This document shows, piece by piece, positions 1-8,052 of a DNA stretch of 64,000 bases. Position numbers and translations under genes: made by a program. Below the pieces are notes generated by a model, which searched no databases, was not told where the DNA came from, and saw only the letters and a program-made list of their open reading frames with translations. Source of the stretch: JAJAZB01 sp964244295. Its GTDB lineage: Bacteria; Bacteroidota; Bacteroidia; Cytophagales; Spirosomataceae. The stretch spans positions 1 to 64,000 of the forward strand of contig CAXTIG010000007.1 in NCBI GenBank assembly GCA_964244295.1, written 5' to 3'. The stretch's first letter is position 1. Each line of letters begins with the position of its first letter.

Positions 1-502
1 TTGACCATCAAGTTCAGCTCATTTAGTCTAAACTAATTCAGCCCAAATACTTAGTTCGAAAAATACAGCAGTAAATGGAGGGCGTGTTACTCGCGAGACA
101 TACCCATCAGTTACGGGCAAAGTTCAAAGCGGGCGGCAGCATTTGGAGGTGCCGTAGATTGCGTCAGGAGACCGGAAGTGCCCTTTTAGGGTTTGGTGGT
201 GGGCGTTGAAATTTCCGCCGTTTGGAAGGCCGTTTATGGAGTTTCTGTTGGCAGAATGCCAGGAACGAGAGCTAACACGTCTGTTTTACAAGGAGTTGCA
301 AAAAATTGATTAGTCCCTCTCCCTCTGCATCGTGTCCGAGTCATAATGCTACAAATCAGCGTATTGACTCGGACATTTTTGCTTTTGTTCCCGCCCTGTT
401 CCCCACTACGCAAACATTTACCCCCACATTTAACTTTCTACCCTACGTCGGCACTGGTCAAAAGCAGCCGACGCATTCCCTGGTCCTACTCTTTCAGCGT
501 GC
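1..502. other. Non-coding region before the first gene
   Basis: No reading frame here has a recognisable protein; the short open frames near 306-528 are low-complexity shadows. I see no tRNA, no clear terminator and no TAnnTTTG promoter box close to the next start codon. It may hold the 5-prime control region of the glycosyltransferase gene. Confidence 0.5.
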
Positions 503-1699
503 ATGATTCCATTCACCGAACTAGGTGACGGTGGTGAAGTAGCGGTTCAATCGCCCCCGAATGCTTTTCTCTTCGAGGAACCCCAGCCTCATCCTGACTT
601 ACGCGTCTCGGTCATTGTCCCCGTCCGCAACGAAGCGGCTCATCTCCGGCACACGTTGGACGCCCTCCGGCTCCAGGAGGATAGTCAGGGCAAACCGCTC
701 TCACCCGACCACTACGAAGTGCTGCTGTTGGCGAACAACTGCACGGATCGGTCTTACGACTTAGCGACGCAGTACCAGGCTGAGTTCCCCAATTTTGGGT
801 TGTACGTTGCCCGCCTCTGGCTGTCCCCGCCCCAAGCCAACATTGGTTACGTCCGGCGCTTGCTCATGGATGAAGCCTGTCGCCGGTTGCTCCTCCATGA
901 AACGACCAACGGCATCATTGCCTCGACGGACGGCGATACCGTAGTAGACCGCCACTGGATCTGTCAAAACATTGCTGAGATCGAAAAAGGCAACGACGCC
1001 GTGGGAGGGCGGATTCTGACGCAACCCACCAACCGCCCAGGCGGTACAGGTGCGCTTCCCGAACGAACCCGGCGCTACCACCTCTGGGACGTGACGTACC
1101 GCCACCTGGTGGCCCGACTCGAAACGCGGCTCGACCCGAGCACCAACGATCCCTGGCCCCGGCATTTCCAGCATTTTGGGGCCAGCCTGGCCGTTACCTG
1201 CGCGGCGTACCTGCGGGCGGGGCGGTTGCCCACCGTGCCGTACCTCGAAGACGAGGCCTTCTACCGGGCGCTGCTGCGCATCGATGCCCGGGTGCGCCAG
1301 AGTCCCGCCGTGCGGGTGTTTACGTCTACCCGGCTGACGGGGCGGGTGGCGGTTGGGTTTTCGTGGCAGTTGCAGCAGTGGGCCGACCTGGGAGTCGCGC
1401 AGCAGATTCCAAAGGTGAACGGATTGGAAGCCCTGGTTCGTCGATTCAGCGTTCGTCGCCAACTGCGCGATGCCTGGCAACTGCCCCTGGCCGAACGGGC
1501 GCGACGAGTCGCTCACTTAGCCGGGGCACTGGAAATCAATCACATCTGGTTGGCCCGCGAAATAGCGGGGTGCCCGTATTTTGGTCAGCTTTGGGAGCGG
1601 GTAGAGGAACGACTGGCGCAACGCACCCGGCCGGAAATCTACGCCTCCGTGTCCGTCACGACCGCCATTCGGGACCTGCGCCGGTTTTTGAGTTCGTAA
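503..1699 (+). CDS. Glycosyltransferase family 2
   Basis: A 398-residue GT-A fold glycosyltransferase that would transfer a sugar from a nucleotide-sugar donor. The family opening VIVPVRNE is at residues 37-44 and the metal-binding acidic motif STDGDT at 141-146. No membrane segment or signal peptide is visible, so it is probably cytosolic. The ATG at 503 is the only sensible start; no Shine-Dalgarno precedes it. It converges with the methyltransferase-deacetylase-dehydrogenase operon, its 3-prime end lying 48 bp from the methyltransferase stop. These four functions are, from memory, often found together in other bacteria, so it probably acts on the same unknown glycoconjugate. Acceptor and donor cannot be read from the sequence. 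Confidence 0.88.
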   Translation: MIPFTELGDGGEVAVQSPPNAFLFEEPQPHPDLRVSVIVPVRNEAAHLRHTLDALRLQEDSQGKPLSPDHYEVLLLANNCTDRSYDLATQYQAEFPNFGLYVARLWLSPPQANIGYVRRLLMDEACRRLLLHETTNGIIASTDGDTVVDRHWICQNIAEIEKGNDAVGGRILTQPTNRPGGTGALPERTRRYHLWDVTYRHLVARLETRLDPSTNDPWPRHFQHFGASLAVTCAAYLRAGRLPTVPYLEDEAFYRALLRIDARVRQSPAVRVFTSTRLTGRVAVGFSWQLQQWADLGVAQQIPKVNGLEALVRRFSVRRQLRDAWQLPLAERARRVAHLAGALEINHIWLAREIAGCPYFGQLWERVEERLAQRTRPEIYASVSVTTAIRDLRRFLSS

Positions 1700-1747
1700 G
1701 AATTGGCAGGTCGAAGTTTCCAAAGCAACGCGTTCGACGCTTGAACG

Positions 1748-2329
1748 TTAACGTTTCTCAAACACATCCAGCCGGTATTTTTCGGCCCGCTGGCCGCTGA
1801 GGTGAGTCAGGGGCTGTCCATGGCTGGCAAGCGCCAGAAATGCCTCGTGGACCCGATCGCCCGTGAGTGGGTAGTCGGGGACGAAGGGCGTCCAGTGGAC
1901 CATGACCAGATGCCCGCCGGGCCTCAGCCGCTCGATGATCAGCCCCCGCACCCGTTCCAGGTCGGGCAGGGAAAAATAATAGCCTACTTCCGAAAATAAG
2001 ATCAGATCGAAAGGGCCGGTTGGAAACTCCGCCGGTACGCTCATCTGCCGGATCGTTACCTGTGGAAACGAAGCCAGGCGCTCGCGGGCCGCTCGCAACG
2101 GCGTTTCGCTCACATCGACCGCCAACAGCGCCTCACACCGGGGGGCTAGCCCGGCGCTCAACACGCCGATGGAGCAGCCAATTTCAAACGCGCTGGCGTA
2201 ACGGGCCTTGGGCAGCGCGGCCAGCGTAGCCGCGTATTTCTCTCGTTCGTACTCGCTGCTAGTAAACGACCAGGGGTCTTCACTGGCCTTGTACACGTCG
2301 TCAAAATAGTGCTGCGACAGGGTGCTCAT
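1748..2329 (-). CDS. Class I SAM-dependent methyltransferase (NodS-like)
   Basis: A 193-residue Rossmann-fold methyltransferase. Motif I, FEIGCSIG at residues 48-55, binds S-adenosylmethionine, and an acidic LLAVDVSE segment follows as motif II. The opening HYFDDVYKASEDPWSF resembles NodS-type N-methyltransferases, which would suit methylating an amine exposed by the neighbouring deacetylase; that link is inference. The frame stays open upstream to 2422, but the start at 2329 fits the family N-terminus and overlaps the deacetylase 3-prime end by 29 bp, as expected of a translationally coupled operon. The substrate is unknown. Confidence 0.85.
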   Translation of the reverse strand: MSTLSQHYFDDVYKASEDPWSFTSSEYEREKYAATLAALPKARYASAFEIGCSIGVLSAGLAPRCEALLAVDVSETPLRAARERLASFPQVTIRQMSVPAEFPTGPFDLILFSEVGYYFSLPDLERVRGLIIERLRPGGHLVMVHWTPFVPDYPLTGDRVHEAFLALASHGQPLTHLSGQRAEKYRLDVFEKR

Positions 2330-3098
2330 GGGGCAGAGGTTGAATCGATTCAAAAAATAATTCGTAGGGCACGTCGAAGTGCGCCAGCAGTTCGGGTGAG
2401 AGGTAAAACGCCGTCGGGTCATCGTTAATCAGCCGCGTCACCTGCGAACGGTGCGCCGCGATGGCCCGTTTCTTACGCGCCACGGCGGGCGTGATGTCCA
2501 GCCGCAGCACCCGCACTTCGTCGGGTCGGGGCTGATCCGCGTCCTGCCCGAGTTCCCAGAGCCAGATCGGATACTCCAGTACCCGCGTTGGGCGATCCAG
2601 CGTGGCGACTGCCTGCCGCAGCAACTGCCAGGTGGCGCGGTGGTCGCGGTGCGGGTCACGACGCCAGGGCACCAGCACGGTAGTGGGCCTGAACTCGCTC
2701 AACCGGGTGGCGATGGCCCGAGCGGCCTCGCCAAAACCGGCCTCGTCCGGCGTAGGAACCTGGGTGTCTGGTACCCGCAAAAACGTGGCATTTTCGGGTA
2801 GGATCCCCAAAATCGACAGGGCTTCGCGGGCTTCCGCTTCGCGCAACTCGCGTAGCGTTTCGGGCGGGTAGGTCGCCGAGTTAGGGTGTGACTGGCTGCC
2901 ATCGCTGACGAACAAGGCAAAAACCGGCAGGCCCGCATCGCGCAACAAACTCAGAACGCCCCCCGCGCCGAGCGATTCGTCGTCGGGGTGCGGCGCCACC
3001 ACCAGCGTCGCGCCCAGACTGGTGACGTCGGTCAGTTCGGTTGGCGGGCCGGTGCGGTGGAGCAGCGCCGCCTGGTTACGCCCAGAGGTCGTTTGCAT
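2301..3098 (-). CDS. PIG-L family deacetylase (LmbE-like)
   Basis: A 265-residue zinc-dependent N-deacetylase of the PIG-L/LmbE family, which removes acetyl from GlcNAc-type sugars. The metal motif APHPDDE is at residues 35-41 and the third zinc ligand lies in HRDH at 150-153, so the active site looks complete. It is the middle gene of an operon: its start overlaps the end of the acyl-CoA-dehydrogenase-like gene by 23 bp and its end overlaps the methyltransferase start. This points to sequential chemistry on one substrate, perhaps deacetylation of an amino sugar followed by methylation. The true substrate is not known. Confidence 0.9.
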   Translation of the reverse strand: MQTTSGRNQAALLHRTGPPTELTDVTSLGATLVVAPHPDDESLGAGGVLSLLRDAGLPVFALFVSDGSQSHPNSATYPPETLRELREAEAREALSILGILPENATFLRVPDTQVPTPDEAGFGEAARAIATRLSEFRPTTVLVPWRRDPHRDHRATWQLLRQAVATLDRPTRVLEYPIWLWELGQDADQPRPDEVRVLRLDITPAVARKKRAIAAHRSQVTRLINDDPTAFYLSPELLAHFDVPYELFFESIQPLPHEHPVAALF

Positions 3099-4293
3099 CG
3101 GTGGAATGGGTCAGAGCAAAACGGCCAATGTCGAGCAGCGTCGCGTCGGGGGCGGGTTGGCGGAGGTAGAAAGTCAGGTCGCGGTGAAGGCGCTCAAACG
3201 GCAGGGGCCGCATCAGCCCGCGCGCCCCCACCGACCGCTCGGCCAGGGGCATCACCCGCAGGCAAATTTCCTCAATGGCCGTGCGGGTCATGTTGGCGTA
3301 GGCCACCACTTTGGCAGCTTCCCCGCCCGTTCGCAGCCACTGATCCGTTTTGGCCCCGGCCGTCGCCAGCCACTGATGGCCCGACTCGATCAGCCAGGCC
3401 ATTTCGGCCAGCCGCGTTTGCTGAAACCCGTCGTCGGTGCGGCCCAACCCGGTCAGGTACGCACGGGTGGCATCGAAAATAGCCTCGGCACCACCCAACT
3501 GCACGGCCGCAAATCGCAAGGCCCCGCCGCCAAAATACGGTTGCTGGTAGTACGCGTCGGGCGGCCCCAGCAGGTCGTGTTCCGTCAGTTCCACGCCCGT
3601 AAAATCCAGCCGGTAACTCGCCGAGGCCCGCATCCCCAACGGTTGCCAGAACTGCCGATCTTCGGCGAGGGTTTTTACCCGCTCGGTGGGCACGATCACC
3701 ATCTGCCAGCCCTTTTTTTCAGCCCCGACCCATTCGCCGGTAATCAGCGGACGTTGAATCCAGCCCGCGCCGGAGCAGAACGTTTTGGCCCCTTCGAGCC
3801 GGTAGCGATTCTTGCCCAGCGGGTGAAGTCGGATGCCGTGGTCGGCTTGCGTATTCCAGACGCTGAACAGCCGTTGGTGTTCGGCCACGTCGGCAAACCA
3901 GCGTTGCTGCTGGGCGGGCGTGGCGTACAGAAAAATGAGTTGCAAGGCGTTGAGGTGGCCCTCGTACACCCGCCCTACGGCTAGGTTGGCCGCGCCCACC
4001 CGTTTCAACCAGTGCAGGAGTTGTGGCGTGCGCGCCTGGGTCAGGTCGAGTTCCTGGCCGGGCAGGGTAACGCCGAGCAGGCCCGCTTCGGCCAGCCACC
4101 GGAACGCGTCTTCGGGAAATGAATCGTCGTGATCCATCCGGGCCGCCTGTTCGGCCACGCGCCGGAGCAGCGGAGTGGCCTCGGCCAGCGGCGTAGCAGA
4201 TTTGGGAAAGGCAGGAGCATCGGGAAGCAGCATACCCAAGAAACCACCAAACGGGGCCGCAATGTTTTGCGAGGGCTTCAGGAAAAAACCCAA
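3076..4293 (-). CDS. Acyl-CoA dehydrogenase family protein
   Basis: A roughly 400-residue flavoprotein of the acyl-CoA dehydrogenase fold: N-terminal helical domain, central beta-barrel, and C-terminal helical bundle with RLAEMAWLIES. The central segment FCSGAGWIQRPL resembles the FAD/substrate-binding stretch of the family. A second ATG at 4233 (MLLPDAPAF) could be the real start, because the first 20 residues look poorly conserved. It is the first gene of the dehydrogenase-deacetylase-methyltransferase operon. In such a cluster a beta-oxidation role is unlikely; it may oxidise or hydroxylate a modified sugar or lipid. The catalytic base was not identified with certainty. Confidence 0.85.
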   Translation of the reverse strand: MGFFLKPSQNIAAPFGGFLGMLLPDAPAFPKSATPLAEATPLLRRVAEQAARMDHDDSFPEDAFRWLAEAGLLGVTLPGQELDLTQARTPQLLHWLKRVGAANLAVGRVYEGHLNALQLIFLYATPAQQQRWFADVAEHQRLFSVWNTQADHGIRLHPLGKNRYRLEGAKTFCSGAGWIQRPLITGEWVGAEKKGWQMVIVPTERVKTLAEDRQFWQPLGMRASASYRLDFTGVELTEHDLLGPPDAYYQQPYFGGGALRFAAVQLGGAEAIFDATRAYLTGLGRTDDGFQQTRLAEMAWLIESGHQWLATAGAKTDQWLRTGGEAAKVVAYANMTRTAIEEICLRVMPLAERSVGARGLMRPLPFERLHRDLTFYLRQPAPDATLLDIGRFALTHSTDANDLWA

Positions 4294-4364
4294 TTTTTTA
4301 GGGCGGATGCAACCCTTCGACCTGCCGCTTCATCTTTCGGGCAAACCTTACAATCTCCGAATCC

Positions 4365-5135
4365 ATGAAAAAGCTACTCGCCGCGTCCCTGCTTACCCTG
4401 CTCACCCTCCCCGCCGCCCTGGCCCAGCGCAGCGTCGAAGCCCGTGAGATTTTTGCCAAAATTGACCGTAAAGAGGCCGTTTCCTACGAAAACGTGACTG
4501 TCAGCGGCGACCTCGACCTGACGAGTTTGTCCAACCGTCGGAACGTGAACGAGGGCCGCTGGGGCAATTCCGAAAGCTTCCTCAGCGTCGTAGAGGCACC
4601 CATCACGTTCCGCAACTGCACCTTCAAAGGAAAATTTCTGGCCTACCGTACCGAGCCAAAAGAAGGCAATGCGTTTGGGGGAAATAACAAACTCTTCAAC
4701 GCCAACTTCAGCGAGGCCGTCATCCTCGAAAACTGCACGTTCGAGGAAGAAGCCGCCTTCAAATATTCAGAAATGAGCCAACGGGTCGTGTTTCGGGGCA
4801 ACACCTTCCGGCAGGGCGCTATTTTCAAATACACCCGGTTCCGCAACGACGCCGATTTCAGCGGCTCGACTTTTCGCCGGTTTGGCGATTTCAAGTACAC
4901 GAATTTCGACGAGGCCATCTCGTTCGAGAACGTGCGTTTTGAGGGCATCGCCGATTTTAAGTACACGCACTTCGATGAAGGGGTGAATTTCAAAAGCACC
5001 CGCTTCAACCAAACCGCCGATTTTAAATACGCCCACCTGCCGCGCGGCTCCAGTTTCGACAACGCCACCTTCGACGGCCCCTCCGATTTCAAGTACGCCA
5101 CCCTCGACGGGCGGAAGTTTTCGCCGGGACGGTAA
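4365..5135 (+). CDS. Secreted pentapeptide-repeat-like protein
   Basis: A 256-residue protein with a signal peptide (MKKLLAASLL, predicted cleavage after PAALA before QRS). The C-terminal half is a run of about ten-residue units such as ADFKYTHFDE, each with a central aromatic, matching right-handed beta-helix pentapeptide repeats with Phe in the inward positions. Such proteins are exported solenoids; their function is usually unknown. It stands alone with a strong terminator just downstream and is divergent from the dehydrogenase operon. I see no catalytic residues. Confidence 0.85.
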   Translation: MKKLLAASLLTLLTLPAALAQRSVEAREIFAKIDRKEAVSYENVTVSGDLDLTSLSNRRNVNEGRWGNSESFLSVVEAPITFRNCTFKGKFLAYRTEPKEGNAFGGNNKLFNANFSEAVILENCTFEEEAAFKYSEMSQRVVFRGNTFRQGAIFKYTRFRNDADFSGSTFRRFGDFKYTNFDEAISFENVRFEGIADFKYTHFDEGVNFKSTRFNQTADFKYAHLPRGSSFDNATFDGPSDFKYATLDGRKFSPGR

Positions 5136-5154
5136 CCTGATCTCATTCAACCGC

Positions 5155-5206
5155 AAAAGCCGTGAAGGGCGCACTGGAAAACCCGTTGCGCCCTTCACGG
5201 CTTTTT
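5155..5206 (+). terminator. Rho-independent terminator
   Basis: Inverted repeat of about 19 bp (arms 5155-5173 and 5187-5205; core GCCGTGAAGGGCGCA) with a 13-nt loop and T-run. It lies 20 bp after the pentapeptide-protein stop. Its A-rich left end makes it potentially bidirectional. Confidence 0.85.
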
Positions 5207-5278
5207 GTGAACCACCACGCCACCCGGATTGGCGGCGGGCTGGCAGGCGGTCAGGACAAGGAAAACGAGGCGTTTCAT
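5195..5278 (-). CDS. Possible 27-residue lipoprotein peptide
   Basis: A very short frame, MKRLVFLVLTACQPAANPGG followed by seven residues. The LTAC lipobox after a short hydrophobic stretch would fit a small lipoprotein. It starts 22 bp after the end of the upstream four-TM protein on the same strand, but its last codons fall in the terminator stem of the convergent gene. It could equally be a remnant of a longer gene's leader. Confidence 0.28.
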   Translation of the reverse strand: MKRLVFLVLTACQPAANPGGVVVHKKP

Positions 5279-5300
5279 CGGATAACAGGATTGTGTTTCT

Positions 5301-5702
5301 TCAATTCGACGCCGCGCCTTCGGTTGCAGGCTTTGAAACCAGCCCGATGAAAAAAAGCGGATACACCAGCAGGTACAGGTTGGGCACCCACCAGGAGGGG
5401 TCAAAATCGCGGCGAATCCCCCAGAACGCAATTGCCATCAGCCCCGAACAACTCGTGAGCACGAGGGAAATCAAGGCCCAGGGTTGCCAGATTCGGTGCG
5501 TTTGTCGGGTGTACAAACTGTACAGCCCCGTGGCCGAAATGAGCAAATCGAGCGGCAGAAAAGACCAATTCCAGGCCATCAGAATCGGGTCGTGGTAATC
5601 TTTAAACAGCCAGGCTTCGGGCAACCAGTGCAGGGCCGTCAGCAGCCAGTAAACGATAAACCCAAAGTCAGTAACGAGGAAGAACCGGGAAAGGAGTTTC
5701 AT
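5301..5702 (-). CDS. Four-TM membrane protein, YvaD/DUF5360-like
   Basis: A 133-residue integral membrane protein with about four hydrophobic segments (near residues 5-28, 42-62, 75-95 and 103-123). Conserved-looking motifs are SFLPLDLLISATGL and WGIRRDFD. The overall pattern recalls the small YvaD (DUF5360) family of unknown function; I recall this family by pattern only. A TAnnTTTG box on the same strand ends only 7 nt before the ATG, so the transcript is probably leaderless. No functional context from neighbours. Confidence 0.7.
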   Translation of the reverse strand: MKLLSRFFLVTDFGFIVYWLLTALHWLPEAWLFKDYHDPILMAWNWSFLPLDLLISATGLYSLYTRQTHRIWQPWALISLVLTSCSGLMAIAFWGIRRDFDPSWWVPNLYLLVYPLFFIGLVSKPATEGAASN

Positions 5703-5709
5703 GACGGCC

Positions 5710-5717
5710 CAAAGTTA
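5710..5717 (-). promoter_or_regulatory. Bacteroidota -7 box (TAACTTTG)
   Basis: Minus-strand TAACTTTG matches the TAnnTTTG consensus of the Bacteroidota housekeeping sigma factor. It ends 7 nt before the start codon at 5702, leaving no room for a leader. No clear -33 TTTG is seen. Confidence 0.5.
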
Positions 5718-5792
5718 CGGCCCGATGGGGTACACGTGCGCGGTTTCTCCGCCCTTGTCCCTACTTTTACCCAACCAACTCCCGACCCGACC

Positions 5793-6029
5793 ATGTGGCA
5801 GGAAACCAACAACCAACTCGTCCGCGAGTTTAAATTCGCCGACTTCTCGGAAGCCTTCGCCTTCCTGACCCGCGTGGCCCTCGCCGCCGAAAAGATGGAC
5901 CATCACCCGACCATCGAAAACACCTACAACCGGGTCACACTCCGCCTCAGCACCCACGACGCGGGCAACACCGTGACGGCCAAAGACCGGAAGCTGGCGG
6001 GGGAAATCGATAAACTAATGGAGAATTGA
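5793..6029 (+). CDS. Pterin-4a-carbinolamine dehydratase
   Basis: A 78-residue protein matching the PCD/DCoH fold. It dehydrates 4a-hydroxytetrahydrobiopterin formed by aromatic amino acid hydroxylases, regenerating the cofactor. The signature EKMDHHPTIENTYNRV with the catalytic His pair, and the later LSTHDAGN, are both present. The length is normal for a lean bacterial version, although the family usually has about 95 residues, so the N-terminal strand may be short. The start at 5793 is the only ATG giving a whole domain. No hydroxylase is adjacent; it lies upstream of rsmI, separated by 75 bp. Confidence 0.88.
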   Translation: MWQETNNQLVREFKFADFSEAFAFLTRVALAAEKMDHHPTIENTYNRVTLRLSTHDAGNTVTAKDRKLAGEIDKLMEN

Positions 6030-6104
6030 GCGCACGCCGCGCGGAATGGAGAATGTAAAGTCACGCTGTTGGTCTTTTTCATTCTCAATTCTCCATTCTC
6101 CACT

Positions 6105-6782
6105 ATGAAACTCTACCTCATACCCACCCCCATCGGCAACCTCGACGACATCACCCTGCGGGCGGTGAAAATCCTGGGTAGCGTGGACGGCATTCTGGCC
6201 GAAGACACCCGCACCACCGGGCAGTTGCTGGCGCACCTGGGCATCAAAAAGCCGCTCTACGCCCACCACGCCCACAATGAACACCACTCGGCGGCGGGCG
6301 TAGTCAAACTGTTGAAGGAAGGAAAAACCCTCGCGCTCTGCTCCGACGCGGGCACCCCCGGCATCTCCGACCCCGGCTTTTTGCTCGTCCGTGACTGCCT
6401 CCGGGCGGGCGTGGCGGTGGAGTGTCTGCCCGGCCCGACGGCCTTCGTGCCCGCGCTGGTCAACTCTGGCCTGCCCACCGACCGCTTCGTGTTCGAGGGA
6501 TTTTTGCCGCAAAAAAAAGGGCGGCAAACCCGGCTGCTGAACCTGAAAGAAGAAATTCGCACGATGGTTTTTTACGAATCCCCACACCGACTTTTGAAGG
6601 CGCTGGAGCAATTTGCCGATACCTTTGGCCCAGAGCGCCCCGCCTCGGTTTCGCGGGAATTGACGAAGGTGTTTGAAGAAACGATTCGGGGAAGTTTGGC
6701 GGAAATCAGGGCGCATTATTCGCAGAACCCCACGACCATCAAAGGCGAAATCGTGCTGGTCGTGGCGGGGAGACCGGATTGA
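6105..6782 (+). CDS. rsmI: 16S rRNA (cytidine(1402)-2'-O)-methyltransferase
   Basis: A 225-residue enzyme of the tetrapyrrole-methylase fold that methylates the 2'-O of C1402 in 16S rRNA, tuning the decoding centre. The N-terminus LIPTPIGNLDDIT and the internal SDAGTPGISDPG are diagnostic of RsmI; FYESPHR and the closing KGEIVLVV also fit. The frame is open to 6069, but the ATG at 6105 gives the canonical start. It is followed by a terminator and then an independent gene. The 5-prime region carries CT-rich filler sequence typical of this lineage. Confidence 0.95.
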   Translation: MKLYLIPTPIGNLDDITLRAVKILGSVDGILAEDTRTTGQLLAHLGIKKPLYAHHAHNEHHSAAGVVKLLKEGKTLALCSDAGTPGISDPGFLLVRDCLRAGVAVECLPGPTAFVPALVNSGLPTDRFVFEGFLPQKKGRQTRLLNLKEEIRTMVFYESPHRLLKALEQFADTFGPERPASVSRELTKVFEETIRGSLAEIRAHYSQNPTTIKGEIVLVVAGRPD

Positions 6783-6803
6783 TTTTTTGGGGGAAACAGG
6801 AAC

Positions 6804-6842
6804 CGTCATGCCGAAACAAGTTCGGCATGACGCGCCTTTTTT
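6804..6842 (+). terminator. Terminator-like palindrome after rsmI
   Basis: Perfect 12-bp arms (CGTCATGCCGAA at 6804-6815 and its complement at 6821-6832) with a 5-nt loop, followed by GCCTTTTTT. It resembles a dispersed Bacteroidota palindrome and probably terminates rsmI. Confidence 0.75.
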
Positions 6843-6852
6843 AGATTGCCCG

Positions 6853-6860
6853 TACCTTTG
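6853..6860 (+). promoter_or_regulatory. -7 box (TACCTTTG) before the DUF4105 gene
   Basis: A perfect TAnnTTTG match 16 nt before the ATG at 6877 and just after the rsmI terminator, as expected of a promoter for the next transcription unit. A matching -33 element is not obvious. Confidence 0.5.
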
Positions 6861-6876
6861 GCCTTTCCCCTTGCCC

Positions 6877-8052
6877 ATGTCTCGTCTTCACACCGTACTC
6901 GTCGTTTTCATTCTCCATTTTCCATTTTCCATTCTCCATTCGGTTTTCGCCCAATCCCTCAGCCCCCTGGCCAAAGTCAGCCTGCTCACGATGGCCCCCG
7001 GCAAGGAGTTGTACACGAGTTTTGGCCACACCGCCATTTGGGTTCAGGATCCGATTCAGGGCCTTGACCGGGTGTACAACTACGGTACGTTTGAATTTCG
7101 AGCGGATAATTTTTACTGGAAATTCATCCGCAATATTCTGCCTTACCACCTTAGCGCCTACCCATTTCAGTACGCCATCGCTGAAGCCCAGGTCGACAAC
7201 CGCAGCCTCACCGAGCAAGTATTGAACCTTTCGCTCGCACAAAAGCAACGGTTGTTTGACTTACTTGAAACCAACTACCGCCCCGAAAACCGCGAGTACA
7301 GTTACAAATTTTACTACGACAACTGCGCCACCCGCCCCCGCGACATCATCAAAACCGCCGTCGGCCCCGGTTTTGCCTGGATGCCCGTACCGGAATTAAA
7401 CGGTAAAAGTTTCCGGCAGTGGATGAATAAGTGCCTCGATTACCAACCCTTCGCCCGGCTGGGGATGAACCTGGCCATCGGCCAGCCCGCCGATGAGGTA
7501 GCCTCGTTTGAAGGCGCGATGTACCTGCCCGACAACCTGATGGCGGCCGTGGCGAAGGCAAAAAATGGTGACCGGCCGCTGGTAAGCGCCACGGATGAGT
7601 TGTTTGTGGCGCAGCCGGAAGCAAAAGGCCTTACGGCTTGGTGGGTACCTATCGCTGGGTTCCTGTTGCTGATTCCGCTCGCGGCCTGGCTATACCGCCG
7701 TCGTGACAAAGGGCCTTTCTGGTTCGACAAAGCCCTGTTCGTATTCACCGGGTTGGTAGGAGCCTTGCTGTGTTTTCTCTGGTTTGGTACGGGTCACGGC
7801 GTACCCGACTGGAATGCATCCCTGCTTATTTTTCTACCCACGCACCTGGTGGCTGCTTTTTTACTGCGAAAACCGCCTTACTTCCGTAGCCTGCTAATTT
7901 ACTGCTATGCGTCGCTCGGATTAGCCCTGCTGGGTTTTATTTTGACGGCCGCAGAAAGCCGCTCGTTCGTGGTGGAAGGACTGCTGCTGCTCCGTTTGGT
8001 GCAACTTGCCCGTTTTTACCGAAAATCCTCCCAACCCGCTCCTATCGCATGA
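6877..8052 (+). CDS. DUF4105 domain membrane protein
   Basis: A 391-residue protein with a signal peptide ending near SVFAQS, followed by a DUF4105-type domain: YTSFGHTAIWVQDP, NYGTFEF and the core YSYKFYYDNCATRPRD. In the family, the conserved His and NC residues suggest a cysteine-peptidase-like or papain-type fold facing the periplasm; the function is unproven. The C-terminal 150 residues hold about five transmembrane helices starting at WWVPIAGFLLLIPLAAW. The frame is open to 6673, but the ATG at 6877 sits just behind a promoter box and starts a proper signal peptide. Its stop overlaps the phosphatase start as ATGA, so the two are co-transcribed. Confidence 0.88.
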   Translation: MSRLHTVLVVFILHFPFSILHSVFAQSLSPLAKVSLLTMAPGKELYTSFGHTAIWVQDPIQGLDRVYNYGTFEFRADNFYWKFIRNILPYHLSAYPFQYAIAEAQVDNRSLTEQVLNLSLAQKQRLFDLLETNYRPENREYSYKFYYDNCATRPRDIIKTAVGPGFAWMPVPELNGKSFRQWMNKCLDYQPFARLGMNLAIGQPADEVASFEGAMYLPDNLMAAVAKAKNGDRPLVSATDELFVAQPEAKGLTAWWVPIAGFLLLIPLAAWLYRRRDKGPFWFDKALFVFTGLVGALLCFLWFGTGHGVPDWNASLLIFLPTHLVAAFLLRKPPYFRSLLIYCYASLGLALLGFILTAAESRSFVVEGLLLLRLVQLARFYRKSSQPAPIA

